From Arcuatula senhousia (lineage: Eukaryota; Mollusca; Bivalvia; Mytilida; Mytilidae): DNA of 64,000 nt. Under the pieces are notes generated by a model. The model was not told the DNA's origin, made no database searches, and saw only the letters and a list, made by a program, of their open reading frames with translations. The stretch spans positions 18,659,184 to 18,723,183 of the forward strand of contig OZ020303.1 of the NCBI GenBank assembly GCA_963971305.1, given 5' to 3'. Every line of letters begins with the position of its first letter. Positions within the stretch are counted from its first letter, which is position 1. The position numbers and the translations under genes were made by a program. Of the stretch, positions 1 to 11,611 are shown one piece after another.

Positions 1-1334
1 AATTTCGAGATGTAGATCTAAATATGAAGCCGACTTCCTAGAATCCGTTGTGTCCTTTATCTCAAGCTCCTGTGGATGAGATGGAGAAAGTCACCAAATC
101 GAGAATTGTTTAGTGAAAGGACATCATCAATATAACGGAACGTGAGGTTGAAAGAGAGAGCTAGTCTACGGTCTTTTTTGTCTAGAAGAGATTGCAAGAA
201 GTCTGCTTCATATGAATGAAGAAACAAATTAGCAAGCAAAGGTGCACAATTAGTGCCCATTGGAATCCCTATTGTTTGCTGAAAAACACGTCCATCAAAC
301 TGAACAAATATGTTGTCAATAAGAAAGTTGAGCATGTCGATTATTTGGTCTTCTGTAAATTAGTTCTTTTTCTTAGACTCATTGATGACAAAGTAAGTCT
401 TGGTATAATCGACTACAAGAAATTTGTACCTGCGTTTTCCATTTTTTTTTTTAAATCTGCGTTTAATCAGCTGTGCCAATCGCGATTTCAGTTGTTCATG
501 TGGAATAGAAGTGTAAAGTGTGGAGAAATCGAATGTTTTGATGCTGTTACAAGATGAAACTGATTTAGAGTTAAGAATCTCCATCAGTTCTTTCGAATTC
601 TTCAGGATCCACATTTGATTGACACCATTTCTAGAATAACAACAATCGTAATATTTCTGGAGGCCGGATTTTACTGCCGTAAGTATTGAAGTCAACAAAA
701 CTGAAAGAGGTTTAGTTGTACATTTGGATGACCCTGCAATGAAGCGCTGTTTGTATGGATTTTTATGTAATTTGGGAATCCAATAAAGGGATGGAATGTC
801 ATCATTACTGCCACCAACAGAAAGGTCGAAGGAGGAAATGACAGATTTGTGATTGTCAATGATTTCCTCCTTAGACAGTGTTGTAGCCTTGTATGTGGTG
901 CTGTTGCTGGTACAACCAACCCCCAATTCAGCTGTCAAACAGTCAATATAGTGTTTCTTGCACACAAAAAGGATGTTATTTGGTGCTTTGTCTGCAGGTA
1001 CAACAACATATTTGTCATATAAGGTGAACAATGTTTTGGCGACATCAGCGTTGCTGAAAATGGATGTTGCCATAGTGCTCATTGAGCCTTTCAAAGAATT
1101 GATTCTTTTCAAAACCAATGACCTCACAGCTTTTACCCATTCTGACAAAACATCACATTCTTTCTCCTGTTTTTTTGGCCCATTTTCTGGCATAGTCCTC
1201 AACTGAATCCATAATTGTTTTGAAATTATAGCTCCAGTTGATTCGTCTTGGCTCACTATATTTAGGTCCTTTAGCCAAAACATCGCGAAGTAGGTCAGGT
1301 TCCACGATGTTACAATATGTAAACAAATAATCAA
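1..1334 (-). pseudogene. Penelope-like element reverse transcriptase, broken and cut by the window edge
   Basis: Minus-strand remnant of a Penelope-like (or closely related) retroelement reverse transcriptase. The upstream piece (360-1334) shows a region around VVVPADKAPNNI, then PSLYWIPKLHKNPYKQRFIAGSSK-type fingers residues and the catalytic motif FDFSTLYTSIPH. The second piece (57-335) is in another frame and carries the primer-grip-like IPMGTNCAPLLANLFL and the catalytic box FRYIDDV. A stop near 360 plus a frame change separates them, so the copy cannot make a full polymerase. The GIY-YIG end, if the element had one, would lie off the left edge. A second fragment of the same family is at 42190-42880. 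The Penelope-like assignment rests on motif recognition; another RT clade with YIDD is possible. Confidence 0.75.
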
Positions 1335-1958
1335 TCAACATGGTCGAGTAATTTTGAGTGAAATAATAGTAAATCAAGTTTAAGGCAAATTTGGTAGCAA
1401 ATTGATATTCAAAGTTTTATTTTATTACATTTTGGTCCAAATGATATTTAAAAATTGGGGACGATAAAAATGTGATTTTGGTAGACAATATGTCTTTAAA
1501 ATTTATATATAGTGGAATGTAGTAAACAAAATTTCTTTCACACTTTTCCGAGCAACTACATGCTTCAGGAACATTATACCTCGCATACAGTTTTATCCTG
1601 CAGCACTTTATGGTGTAAAATCCAGTCGTCTAGCTCCTGTTTTACGAATATTTTAAAATTCGACATTGGTGCCCCTTTCCTTCTTTAAACGCAGGCGGCC
1701 AAGGAAGACTGCAGCTCTAGTTTTATTTATTTACTCAATCATTAAATGTTCAGATATTTGAAAGGAACATAATAGTACATGAGGAAATTGTTACTCCTTA
1801 TATCACATTTAAAATAACGTTAATCATCAAAATGGACCAATTTATATCTAAACTGTGGCTAAATGTAAGACATTGATAACAGTGTTTTTCACGTCTCATT
1901 ATTATCTTTATATCTAAATTTGATTTATATTTTTATTAATATTCAGATTTCATTTCAG
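1335..1958. other. AT-rich gap, probably intronic
   Basis: No coding region is recognised. It lies upstream of the first visible SLC43-like exon, whose splice acceptor is at 1957-1958, so most of it is probably intron or retroelement flank. Confidence 0.4.
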
Positions 1959-4734
1959 CTGGACAACTCGGGCTAAAGAGAAGCGTATGGTATCATTTGA
2001 CGTCAGCTACTTATGTTGCACATGTAGCATGGATGACCGTCAACTGCCTGTTGTTTACAACCTTTCTGAATCTCTTACACATTAGAGTAGATAAGTTGAC
2101 TAAGGGTGATACCTATGTCGGTGAGCATTTTGTACAGTAAATTGTTTATGTCTAGTGAGTCGTATCATTTTTATATGTTAAAACATGTTGGTTTTCAACA
2201 AAAACGACAGGAAAATAAGTGTACGCGACACAGCCCACAATTAAGCGGCAGTTAAGAAAAAAAAACACGATGGACTACCGCTAGCAGCTTTCAACGAGGC
2301 CAGTAGGCGCTGCTCGCGGTTCTGCAATTGGCCCATGGTCTAAATAAAATGCATATAATTCAAATCCAGTCCTAAAACTGTTACAGATAGACCCCTTTCT
2401 TAAACAAAGAACAGAAAACATCAAAAAGACAAGTACAAACGAAAGCTTTGTCAAAGATTCATGGCTTAGGACAGGCACATATGATATGTGGAGGGGTAAA
2501 ACTTGTTTTTTTGGCCCAACCTCCCCCCTATCAATATTCCTAGACAAAGCACAAAAACTAAATACACAATAAAAATCAAATCAATAAAGGTTCAATTCTA
2601 CTAGAGAGAAGAAGTCACAAGGCATACATCATAACTCTTTTACAACAAAGGTCTATTTGTGCATTTCATTTTGCCTTTTGTACAACATTAAAGTTGCAAA
2701 TTTGCTCACTTTAACTCCCCTCTCTCTGCTGTTAAAACGTCAATAAGTCTTCACCACATATAAGGTTTAGTTTATCGAATCAAGATTTTTAGTATTCAAC
2801 GAAAAATGACGACAAATTTTCAAGTGAAAAGAAACCCTGCAGATATATGTCTTGTATTACTTGACTATTACAGCTGGTTATTACCTGGGAGTTTTTGCCT
2901 ATACGACAATGGGTTCTGTGATTGGCTCAATTATTGCAGGCATGATCTATGATTCAGAACGCAAACGATATAGGGGTATGTTTATATATTTCGACTTGTG
3001 TATAATTTATTGCCAGTTTGTTTTGGCAATTAAAACACAATTTTACATTAATTGATTGGTTGGTTAATATTTAAATAACACGTACAGTACAAAGTGAACC
3101 TAAAAGGATCATAATACAACCACAACTATAAAACAGTGTGTCCAAAAGGACCAGTTGATAGCTTAAACTTATTAGAATTAAAAAGTTGAAATAAATAAAT
3201 TTATTTGATTTAAAGTGTTTATAAAGAAATAAAAAAAAATAACTTTCTTTGTCTCTCAGGTTTTCAAAAGTGTAGTCCGAAGGTATCAATTATTCATTAT
3301 TTTTTGTAGACTTTCCTTTCCCGCAAAACAAATGGAGACCAGTGGTTATACCCATGATAGCATGCGGAGTATTCATTGCAGCTGTTTTTAGTTTTATGCT
3401 TTTTGAAAGTGTAACTTATCTAGTTCCGTGTTTTGTACTATTTACCCTATTCCGGAATTTTCTCTTCTCCACCGGAATAGCGTTTGTAAATGACGGGTAG
3501 GTAAACAAGGACAATGGAAGTTGGACAACACCATTTGGAAATTTTGAGATATTAAGTCATTTTAATCTAATTTTAGATTGCATCGATGTATGTTTGCAAC
3601 AAATGGAATAGCTGGCAGTTTTTGCAAAGGTCACAAGAAAGGTTCCATTTTTTAACATCTTCAAGTTCAATTGTGCATTTAGCTCTGAAACCCAAACTGA
3701 GATTTTTTTTTTCCTCAACGGAGTTCAACTGGTATGAAATTGCTTATGACTGACCATACTTTGATCAAATCTCACTCTTTATTTGTCAAGGGTTGTACAC
3801 CTAGTCAATGTTGCATCCCTTAAATTACATAAAACATTTTATTCTTTTTAGGTTTCCGACCGAATATTTTGGTCACTTGTATGGCATAATGACTTTTATA
3901 AATGGGTTATTTTCCTTGTTACAATATGGGTTTGTAAAATGGACTGTATCCTTTTCTGAGGCACATAAACAGGCAAGTAATTTATCCAAAATAGGGTTCA
4001 TTACGATACCAATTATTTACAGTTATATAGCTATCTCCGAACGAAATTAAAACGTGTGAAAACAATGTTTCATCATGAATCTAACTAAATTAACAAAATT
4101 TGCATTTTTTTTTCTGTGAGAAGCAGAGGTTCCAATGGGGCATCCGAATGTCGAAAGTCTGAAAGGGCAGAGACAAAACCAGTAAACACCAACGAGAAAC
4201 AGGACAAAAAAAAAAACCAGACAATATAACACAGCTGGAACACAAAAACAACTGAACAGCAATCAACAACGCGAACTCCAGTCGTAACGAGAATGAACTC
4301 AGGTGCTCTGGAAGACTTTGGACTATTGTTGTGCATCAACAAACTCCTAAGATGCTTTCCGAGTGTCTGAAATTCACTGTGAAATATTCACAAAGTACTC
4401 ATTATTAGGATTTATTTTTGGTCTTTGATATGGAACTTTTACTAAGTCCCTTTACAATCGATTTATCCATCACTAATTCTATCATTTTTAAAAAAAAATA
4501 AAATCAAATTGTACATCCAGTGGCTTTTTATAGAAGAATTCTAACATATATTTTATACCTTTTCTTTTACTTGCACAGGTACATGTCGTGTTGATACTGT
4601 TAGCAGTTCTAACATTTGCTCATCCTTTACAACTTTGGTTTCGATCAAAGAGACAGCTGGATACGAAACCCGAAGGAGTTATTGTTCGCAAAGCGTTAAT
4701 ACCTGACGAAAATGAAAATGCTGATAAGAGTTGA
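1959..4734 (+). CDS. SLC43-like major facilitator transporter, last five exons
   Basis: Five exons join in one frame: 1959-2120, 2874-2975, 3310-3496, 3852-3972 and 4579-4734 (TGA at 4732-4734). Donors are GT except after 3972, where CAG|GCAAGT gives a GC-AG intron; acceptors are all AG. Phases match at each junction. The product is a string of hydrophobic helices with short charged loops (YDSERKRYRG, then FPFPQNKWRP). Diagnostic residues are FRNFLFS, followed by FPTEYFGHLYG and SLLQYGF, which align with the C-terminal helices of SLC43 proteins (LAT3/LAT4/ENBT1 group, amino-acid or nucleobase uniporters at the plasma membrane). The tail FRSKRQ...ADKS is cytosolic by inference. Upstream exons encoding the N-terminal helices are outside the window or unrecognised. 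The substrate cannot be told from this half. A decayed paralogue is at 23550-27456. Confidence 0.8.
2215..2575 (-). repeat. Interspersed repeat R2, intronic copy
   Basis: Inverted copy of 48505-48870. Shared words include GCGACACAGC / GTGCCTGTCCTAAGC and a stretch reading ATTCAAATCCAGTCCT. It sits in the intron between the first two visible SLC43-like exons. Other members are at 5078-5325 (+) and 20885-21000 (-). No coding potential is recognised. Confidence 0.7.
4115..4315 (+). repeat. Interspersed repeat R1, intronic copy
   Basis: Member of a family recurring at 21325-21512 (+), 41905-42110 (+), 50150-50345 (-) and 63780-63985 (+). Shared blocks are CCAATGGGGCATCCGAATGT, GGGCAGAGACAAAACCAGTA and CAATCAACAACGCGAACTC. 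It lies in the GC-AG intron of the SLC43-like gene. The only ORFs it gives are short and in no consistent frame. Confidence 0.7.
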
Positions 4735-5924
4735 TATTCTGACGTTAATGTGTGTGACACGGTGGACGAAGTTATATGATTATATTTCTAATGTGCAATC
4801 TCATCAAGTTTTGTGCATATGTTCCTTGTTCCTATTTTAAGCATTGCTTTCTTTACTATATGTTTATAACACATTAATTAAAAAGTATACATAAAATTAT
4901 TTTGTTTTATGCATTGTACAAAACATTTTGCTGGACACCAATACCTTACACAAAGTTAAGTAAAACTTTTCGGCGCTGTATATACAGGTACTGGAGCTTT
5001 TGTTGTAATGAACAATGTTATTTTTTTTAATAAAAATCCACGAATTTAAAAAGATTTGATGTTAAACACTCCAATAAAGCTGTGCCTGTCCTAAGCAAAG
5101 CTTTAGTTTGTTATTGTCATTTATCTGTTAATTGTTCTATGTCTAGAAATTCATTGATAATTTTGGGATTGGTTTTGAATCTTATATATTTTATGTTTAG
5201 TCTTGGGCCAATGCAAAATGGCAAGTCATGTTGAAGGGTGCTGGTTGTTTTCCGTTGTGATTTTTGCATTGCCGTTTCTTTCTGTTGGTTGTGTCGCGTA
5301 CACTTATTCCACATCTCTTAATCGTCAATTGATATTGAAAAGGCATTAGTGCAGCTAGATCTGTGCTAACATATAAAGGTTTACACGAAACGACTCCCAC
5401 AATCCAAGGCATTTGAATAATCAATTAAAAACGCCAACAACTTTCTAAATGACAACTTGTCGGAGCTGTCGTTTTGCAATTGGCTTTTTTATCAAAGCAT
5501 AATGCATATCATTTATGATTTAGTACAAATAACAACAAGCTTTCTGGGAGAATTGCAAAACAATACATAGTCCCCTACTGGTCCCATATTTCCATGTTCA
5601 AAGGACCCTAAGATCTGTAAATATCTACAGACCAGAACAAAACAGAAGCCTAATCGGTAATTCATCATAGTAGACTCACATATAATAAATAAGTTCATTA
5701 TCTACAAGCGTTAGGTAAAAAATTGTGAAACTGAGGCGTGACGGACGGTAGGACAGACAGTGCAAACCTAAAGACCCCTTTCTGCCTTTTTCCGATTGTC
5801 TAAATTAATAATTGTATAAAACACCAGGTCTCTTTCTATGTATTGCACATGTTCGATATCCTCGGTGCTCGATTTGGCCTTCGTGTTCGATTGTTTTTAG
5901 GTTTGATTACTTTTTAGCTCTAGG
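4735..5924 (+). other. 3' flank of the SLC43-like gene with an R2 repeat
   Basis: Begins with the transporter's 3' UTR; 4748-4830 has a diverged copy at 27369-27456. AATAAA-like signals occur near 5028 and 5073. An R2 copy fills 5078-5325 (+). The rest, to the start of the tandem repeat, holds nothing recognised. Confidence 0.5.
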
Positions 5925-7345
5925 TGAGCTATTGTCATCACTTGGCGTCCGTCGTCCGTCGTCCGACCGTAAACTTTTTTAAACGTTAAGTCCTCTGACA
6001 CCATAAGTCCAATTAAAACCAAACTTGGTATGGTTGTTCATTAGCATTTGGTGCTTAGAACTGATGTAGGGATTTTTTGATTCGTTGTAAAACATTGCCG
6101 CCTTGGCTAAAAATAGAACATAGGGGTAAAATGTAGTTTTTTGCAAATAACTCATAAACGGCTACCGATATCAAAATTCAAAATTCTGGCAGAATAAAAG
6201 TGATCAGCACCTCAAGATCTACCTACCCTGAAATTTGAAAGAAAATCCAACAATCCATGTAGGAGTTATTGCCCGTTTTGTGGATTTTTTTGTTAATTTT
6301 GCACCTGTTTAGCCTCAATATCTTGAAAACTATACAAGATATTTGAGAAATTTAAATTGCATATTGTTAAGCAAATCAAGATCTACAAAATGTGTAATAA
6401 GGTCAACGTTGTAGGACCTTTTCTTTTAGGAGTTATTGCCCTTAGAACGTCAAAATTGAGCATTTTAACGGCAGTTCCTCATTACATTGAAAACGTTAAC
6501 TCCTCTGACATTTTAAGTCCAATCAAAACCAAACTTGGTATTGTTGTTTATAAGCATTAGGTGTATAGAACGGATGTTGGGATTTTTGATTTGTCGTAAA
6601 ACATGGCCTCTGTGGCTAAAAATAGAACATAGGGGTAAATGGCAGTTTTTTGCAAATAACTCAAAAACGGTAATATGTTTTAAAATTTTGATTGGGAATA
6701 AAAGTGATCAGCACCTCAAGATCTACCAGCTCTGAAATTTTGAAGAAAATCCAACAACCCATGTAGGAGTTATTGCCCTTTTTGTGGATTTTTTTTGCAA
6801 ATTTTGCACCTGTTTTGCTCAATATCTTGAAAACTATACAGGATATTTGAGAAATTGAAATTGCATATTGTTAAGCAAATCAAGATCTACAAAATGTGTA
6901 ATAAGGTCAACGTTGTAGGACCTTTCCTTTTAGGAGTTATTGCCCTTAGAACGTCAAAATTGAGCAATTAAAAATCATTTCCTCATTACATTGAAAACAT
7001 TAACTCCTCTGACACTTTAAGTCCAATTGCAACCAAACTTGGTATAATTGTTTATTAGCATTAGGTGTTTAGAACTGATGTGGGGATTTTTGATTGGTTG
7101 TAAATCATGGCCGCTGTGGCTAAAAATAGAACATTACGTTAAACTGATTTTTTTTCCAATAACTCAAAAAGGGTGACAGATTTTTTAATTTTGATTGAGA
7201 ACAAAAGTTATCAGCACCGTAAGATCCACCATATTGTCAGATGACCCGCTTATTAATCTTATGACCCTTTCATCGTCAAATAGTTTACTTCAGGCACATA
7301 TGTCAGGTGAGCGATTCAGGCTCCTGATAGCCTCTTGTTCTTCAA
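5925..7345. repeat. Tandem repeat, period about 506 bp, roughly 2.5 copies
   Basis: Units start near 5979, 6490 and 6994, each opening with a variant of AACGTTAAGTCCTCTGACAC, then AACCAAACTTGGTAT, GGCTAAAAATAGAACAT and CAAGATCTACAAAATGTG. The array is preceded by GGTGAGCTATTGTCATCACT and a CGTCCGTCGTCCG tract, and ends near GGTGAGCGATTCAGGCTC. Units differ by scattered substitutions, so the duplication is not recent. Short ORFs inside it (for example 6357-6560) follow the repeat and are not genes. Confidence 0.8.
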
Positions 7346-7930
7346 TACATTTAGTTTTTGACCTTCCAATGCTGCTGCTGATGAGAAGCTTTCCCTTGAA
7401 ACATGCATATACAACATTACCAAGGTAACCCGTTTTTTATACCGCTTTGGTATTTATTTTAATTGGTCTTGATCGTTTGAAAATGGCATTATAATAAATT
7501 AACCTGATATTCAGATTTCCATGGACTTGAAATAGAAAATTAAATAAGAAAATGCCAAATGCTTTATAAAAATTACCTTTATTTGATTGTTATTTACACG
7601 AAAAGTGAATATCGCAATGTTCCTGACTTCGTCCAGGTATTTCAAAGGAAAATGTGGGTAAAATATTTTTCAAGACCACTAAAACCCCTGTTTCATTGGG
7701 ATAATCGATATTATATGAGGACTGAATTTAACTTAACCTTATGTGCACGAGTATTTTTTGACAGTTACTAACTTTTGGTTATCTAACTTCATTTGGATTG
7801 AACCAATTGATGCTGACAGGAGGTTGCTCCCCGAGATATGCCTACATATCATAACTGAAGTTTAATTTTACAGATTTTCATTAGCACATATTTTTTGTTA
7901 GGTTTTTGAACGCTTTGGTTGAAGACCTCT
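7346..7930. other. Gap with an R3 repeat scrap
   Basis: 7370-7420 carries the GCTGCTGATGAGA motif of the R3 family seen at 24895-25020, 44085-44220 and 46030-46165. Nothing else recognised. The last six bases, ACCTCT, are repeated just after the right LTR of the BEL/Pao element. Confidence 0.4.
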
Positions 7931-8072
7931 ATGCTGAATATGTTGAAGGCAGAAAAAGACGACATGTACGTTGCAATCATATATTGGAAAAGCTATAGAA
8001 ACACGCCATAGAGACGTGACGTTACATAAACCGCGGCATAACGTTAACGTTCTTTGTGCGGAATTCACGACA
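7931..8072 (-). repeat. 3' LTR of the BEL/Pao element
   Basis: Near-identical to 10736-10877. The visible difference is GACGTTAC here against GACTTTAC there. Confidence 0.85.
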
Positions 8073-8224
8073 TCCTGGGGCCACGCGAAAATGAAATAAG
8101 AAATCTTAACTGAAAGGTTACATAAAGAACGATCAAGAAAAACTGAGAATTTAACTGTCTCTAAAATGAATAAAATTCAATCAAAACTGAAAAGAATTAC
8201 ATTTATCATTGATTTCGTAGTCTG

Positions 8225-10135
8225 CATCACTTGATCATCTTCTTCATCTTGTCCATGGCATCTAGTTTGGATTTTCGGCATGATTTCTGCGTAGAATCCA
8301 TCATCTTTTGTACGTGGCGGTATTTATCTACACAGTCTCCATTTGACGTCACCTCAAGTGGGTACAATTTTACGATTGGTCTTGTAGTTAGTCCATTTCT
8401 CGTTCGAATGACGGCAGATCTCACAAGTCCGTCTCCTCCCGTGTTTAGTTTATCAACGACGGCTTAAGTCCATTTCGTTCTCGGTAAGTCATCGTAGACT
8501 TGTACGACATCTCCAATTTGAATTGTCTGTTTTCCATTTCCTTAGTTGCGGAGATGTTCGCGAAGAGATGTTAGGTATTCATGTTTCCATTTGAACCAGA
8601 ATTGCTGAATGATCTGCGATTTTATGCGAAACAGTTTATTCACAGAATCATGGTTCATTTCACTGTAAGAATTGTCTATTTCTCGATCCTCAGGATATGG
8701 CAATGATGTGATTCTCCTTCCGTAGAGCAAATGAGATGGAGTAAGCGGCTCTTCCGATGGGTCTGATGAAACATAAGTTAGAGGTCTGTCATTGAGAATA
8801 GTTTCCACTTCCGTGACAATTGTTCTTAGTAGTTCAACGTGAACTAACGAGCGTCCTAGGACCTTCTTGATGCAAGTTTTGGTAAGTCCTATCAATCTCT
8901 TCCAAAAGCCACCAAACCACGGCGCTCTTTTGGGAATAAAAGTCCATGATGTTCCTGAATCTGCAAGTTTCTCTTTCACGGACGATGAACGGGTTAACTC
9001 TTCAATCTGTCTAGAAGCTGAAGTAAATGTCGTGGCGTTGTCAGAAATCATAGTTTTGGGCAACGACTTTCTGCTGACAAATCTACGGAATACGAGCATA
9101 AAAGTCTCTTCAGATAAGTCTAGCACTAATTCCAGATGTACAGCACGTGTGTTGGCGCATGTGAATAAGCAAATATAAGCTTTGCGTATTTGTCCGTTAG
9201 AGTCTTTGACATTCAAAGCGCCAGTGAAATCAACACCGGTTATTGTAAACGGAGGTGCTTCCTTAAGACGGTCCTTCGGTAAAGGTGGCGATTCCGGGCT
9301 CAAGTACGGTCGACTTACAACTTTCCTGCTATTAACACATTTGCGAATTATACTCTTGACTATTTGGCGAATTGATGGAATCCAATAGGTTTGACGGAGT
9401 AGAGTTACGGTACTCGACAAGCCGGAATGCAGATGAGTAACATGTGCGTCCATGATTATGAGTGTCGTCAACTTATCCTTTGAAGGAAGCAAAAGCGGAA
9501 ACTTAGCACTTTCGTCCAACGGGGCATTATGAATGCGTCCTTCACATCGAATTAAGTCCTCCTTATCGGTATACAACTTGAGTTGTTTGACAAGGTTGTG
9601 TCTTTTGCCCTTTCCTCTTTGCATGTCATGAGAAATTTCAGAAAAATGTCTCTGTTGAACATCGCGTATCCATGAAATGGTTGAATTGTGTAGCTCACTT
9701 GTAGTCAAAATTCCTGAAAGATTTTCCTGCGATCTACAATTTGCAATGAATCTTCTGACATATGCGGTAATTCTTATGAGCTTTCTTAATGAATTGAATC
9801 TGTCAATATCTATGACGGTACTAACTCCATGATGACGTGTTGAATCTATTTCTGTAGTTTGCACTGTATCAACTACGATTTCCTGTTGAGTGATTGTTGA
9901 CAGAATCTGGACTTTGTCTATATTCCAGGTGGGCCAACTCGATTCGACTGTGAGCCATTCCGGGCCATGCATCCAAAGTTGATTTTCTCGGAACTTTTCT
10001 GCTGATATCCCTCTAGACAATATGTCCGCTGGGTTTGACTCGCTTGGGCAATATTTCCAAGTAAACTCATCTGTGAGCTCTCTGATTTCTCTTACTCGGT
10101 TTTCAACAAACGGTTTTAGTGCTTTCTTTGAAACT
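8225..10135 (-). pseudogene. BEL/Pao pol fragment: RNase H end, integrase and C-terminal domain
   Basis: Reading the minus strand from about 10135: end of the RNase H region (NWLVSKKALKPF, YCPSESNPADILSRG), a spacer, the zinc-binding-like integrase N-terminus (HLHSGLSSTVTLLRQTYWIP), the catalytic core (TGVDFTGAL ... MISDNATTF ... APWFGGFWKRLI, with ILNDRPLTY), then the C-terminal BEL domain around 8225-8540 (GLVRSAVIRTRNG, TRPIVKLYPLEV). Two in-frame TAA codons interrupt the C-terminal part, one right after SLREHLRN. The roughly 64 residues preceding NWLV in the open frame are the antisense of integrase from the neighbouring inverted copy, so they are not real protein. Integrase would use the element's own DNA ends; here it is probably inactive. 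Confidence 0.85.
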
Positions 10136-10144
10136 AACCAGTTC

Positions 10145-10682
10145 AAAACTATGATTTCTGACAACGCCACGACATTTACTTCAGCTTCTAGACAGATTGA
10201 AGAGTTAACCCGTTCATCGTCCGTGAAAGAGAAACTTGCAGATTCAGGAACATCATGGACTTTTATTCCCAAAAGAGCGCCGTGGTTTGGTGGCTTTTGG
10301 AAGAGATTGATAGGACTTACCAAAACTTGCATCAAGAAGGTCCTAGGACGCTCGTTAGTTCACGTTGAACTACTAAGAACAATTGTCACGGAAGTGGAAA
10401 CTATTCTCAATGACAGACCTCTAACTTATGTTTCATCAGACCCATCGGAAGAGCCGCTTACTCCATCTCATTTGCTCTACGGAAGGAGAATCACATCATT
10501 GCCATATCCTGAGTATCGAGAAATAGACAATTCTTACAGTGAAATGAACCATGATTCTGTGAATAAACTGTTTCGCATAAAATCGCAGATCATTCAGCAA
10601 TTCTGGTTCAAATGGAAACATGAATACCTAACATCTCTTCGCGAACATCACCGCAACGAAGGAAATGGAAAACAGACAATTC
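10145..10682 (+). pseudogene. Inverted duplicate of the BEL/Pao integrase segment
   Basis: Near-perfect reverse complement of 8520-9057 with about 1.1 kb between the arms. It encodes the integrase piece from MISDNATTF to SLREHHRN and onwards on the plus strand, so a nominal 224-aa ORF spans it. Differences from the other arm are few: one Asp/Tyr change, and GAA where the minus copy has the first TAA stop. A transcript across the element would fold into a long hairpin. Confidence 0.85.
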
Positions 10683-10718
10683 CGAGCGGATCGTAAATTT
10701 GAGACGATAGGCGTAGTA

Positions 10719-10731
10719 GTTCACGGCACCA
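10719..10731 (-). promoter_or_regulatory. Primer binding site of the BEL/Pao element
   Basis: On the coding strand TGGTGCCGTGAAC starts four bases after the 5' LTR. It is the complement of a tRNA 3' end of the form GTTCACGGCACCA. The tRNA identity was not assigned. Confidence 0.65.
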
Positions 10732-10735
10732 AAAT

Positions 10736-10877
10736 ATGCTGAATATGTTGAAGGCAGAAAAAGACGACATGTACGTTGCAATCATATATTGGAAAAGCTA
10801 TAGAAACACGCCATAGAGACGTGACTTTACATAAACCGCGGCATAACGTTAACGTTCTTTGTGCGGAATTCACGACA
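10736..10877 (-). repeat. 5' LTR of the BEL/Pao element
   Basis: Upstream LTR in the coding orientation, directly followed by the primer binding site. It carries ACCTCT on its outer side. Confidence 0.85.
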
Positions 10878-10883
10878 ACCTCT

Positions 10884-11611
10884 GCTGATTTAACACGTGA
10901 ATCATCAAAAACCTGATCGTGACATTTGTCTGACCTGCATTGTACATATAACTTGCTCCCGATCAACACTGTTGGAAACACTCGTGTTTTTTCCTTAATT
11001 GATACATGTATCCGAAACTGAATTTGACTTCCCTTTAGTTAGTTTTTTTTTGTAATTCTCTAATGCTATTTTTATTGATTTAGCTTTTAATGGTAGTTAT
11101 TGAAATGCCGTTGACGTGAAGTTTATTTTCAAAATGCGAATACCCATACCCATCATACATTGCAACAGATGCAGCTGACACCACCCAGACAATTCGTTGC
11201 ACACCTTGGGCAACAATGACGACCGGTATAGTTTTCTAAATTTTCAAGATTTGACATAAATCTATACATAAGGAATAATCAAAGCATGCAAAACAATCTA
11301 AAACAACATATTTTAAGCAATACATGTAGCAAGTAAAATCGATAGATTACCAAACCAGAATGATTATTACAGTAATAAAAAGTTAGAATGATAATGACTA
11401 AATACACTGTCTAATATATGTCCATTCTTTAAAAAAAAAATAATGTTTTTGCCTATGTCTAACAAATGATGACCACCATGACAGATAATCACAAATCCCA
11501 TCATTTGCTATTTTTTCTATAAAAACATGAAGGGCGTTTTTGTTGGAATCCATTTCAATATTGCTTTAGAAAATGTAAATGTCATGAAATGAAATTATCT
11601 TTTTTTCTACA
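10884..11611. other. AT-rich intergenic gap
   Basis: No coding region recognised. The last 70 bases (AAATGTCATGAAAT region) resemble the sequence just downstream of vWA-papain copy B, at about 27990-28061, so the duplicated block extends into this gap. Confidence 0.5.

Larger units (their letters stand above)
7931..10877 (-). mobile_element. BEL/Pao LTR retrotransposon, rearranged and non-autonomous
   Basis: Two 142-bp direct repeats (7931-8072 and 10736-10877) flank an internal region encoding BEL/Pao pol sequence on the minus strand. ACCTCT sits on both sides (7925-7930 and 10878-10883) as a putative target-site duplication. On the coding strand the LTR reads TGTCGTGAAT...ATTCAGCA(T), the expected TG...CA form. 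The LTRs differ by only about one base, so the insertion is young. Gag, protease and reverse transcriptase are absent; in their place is an inverted copy of integrase (10145-10682). Mobility would need proteins supplied in trans. Confidence 0.85.

Noticed and set aside
6357..6735. Small ORFs in the 506-bp tandem repeat
   Set aside because: They are not conserved between repeat units.
8867..9178. Plus-strand 103-codon ORF inside the BEL/Pao element
   Set aside because: It is the antisense of integrase; its start is duplicated in the minus frame only because of the inverted copy.
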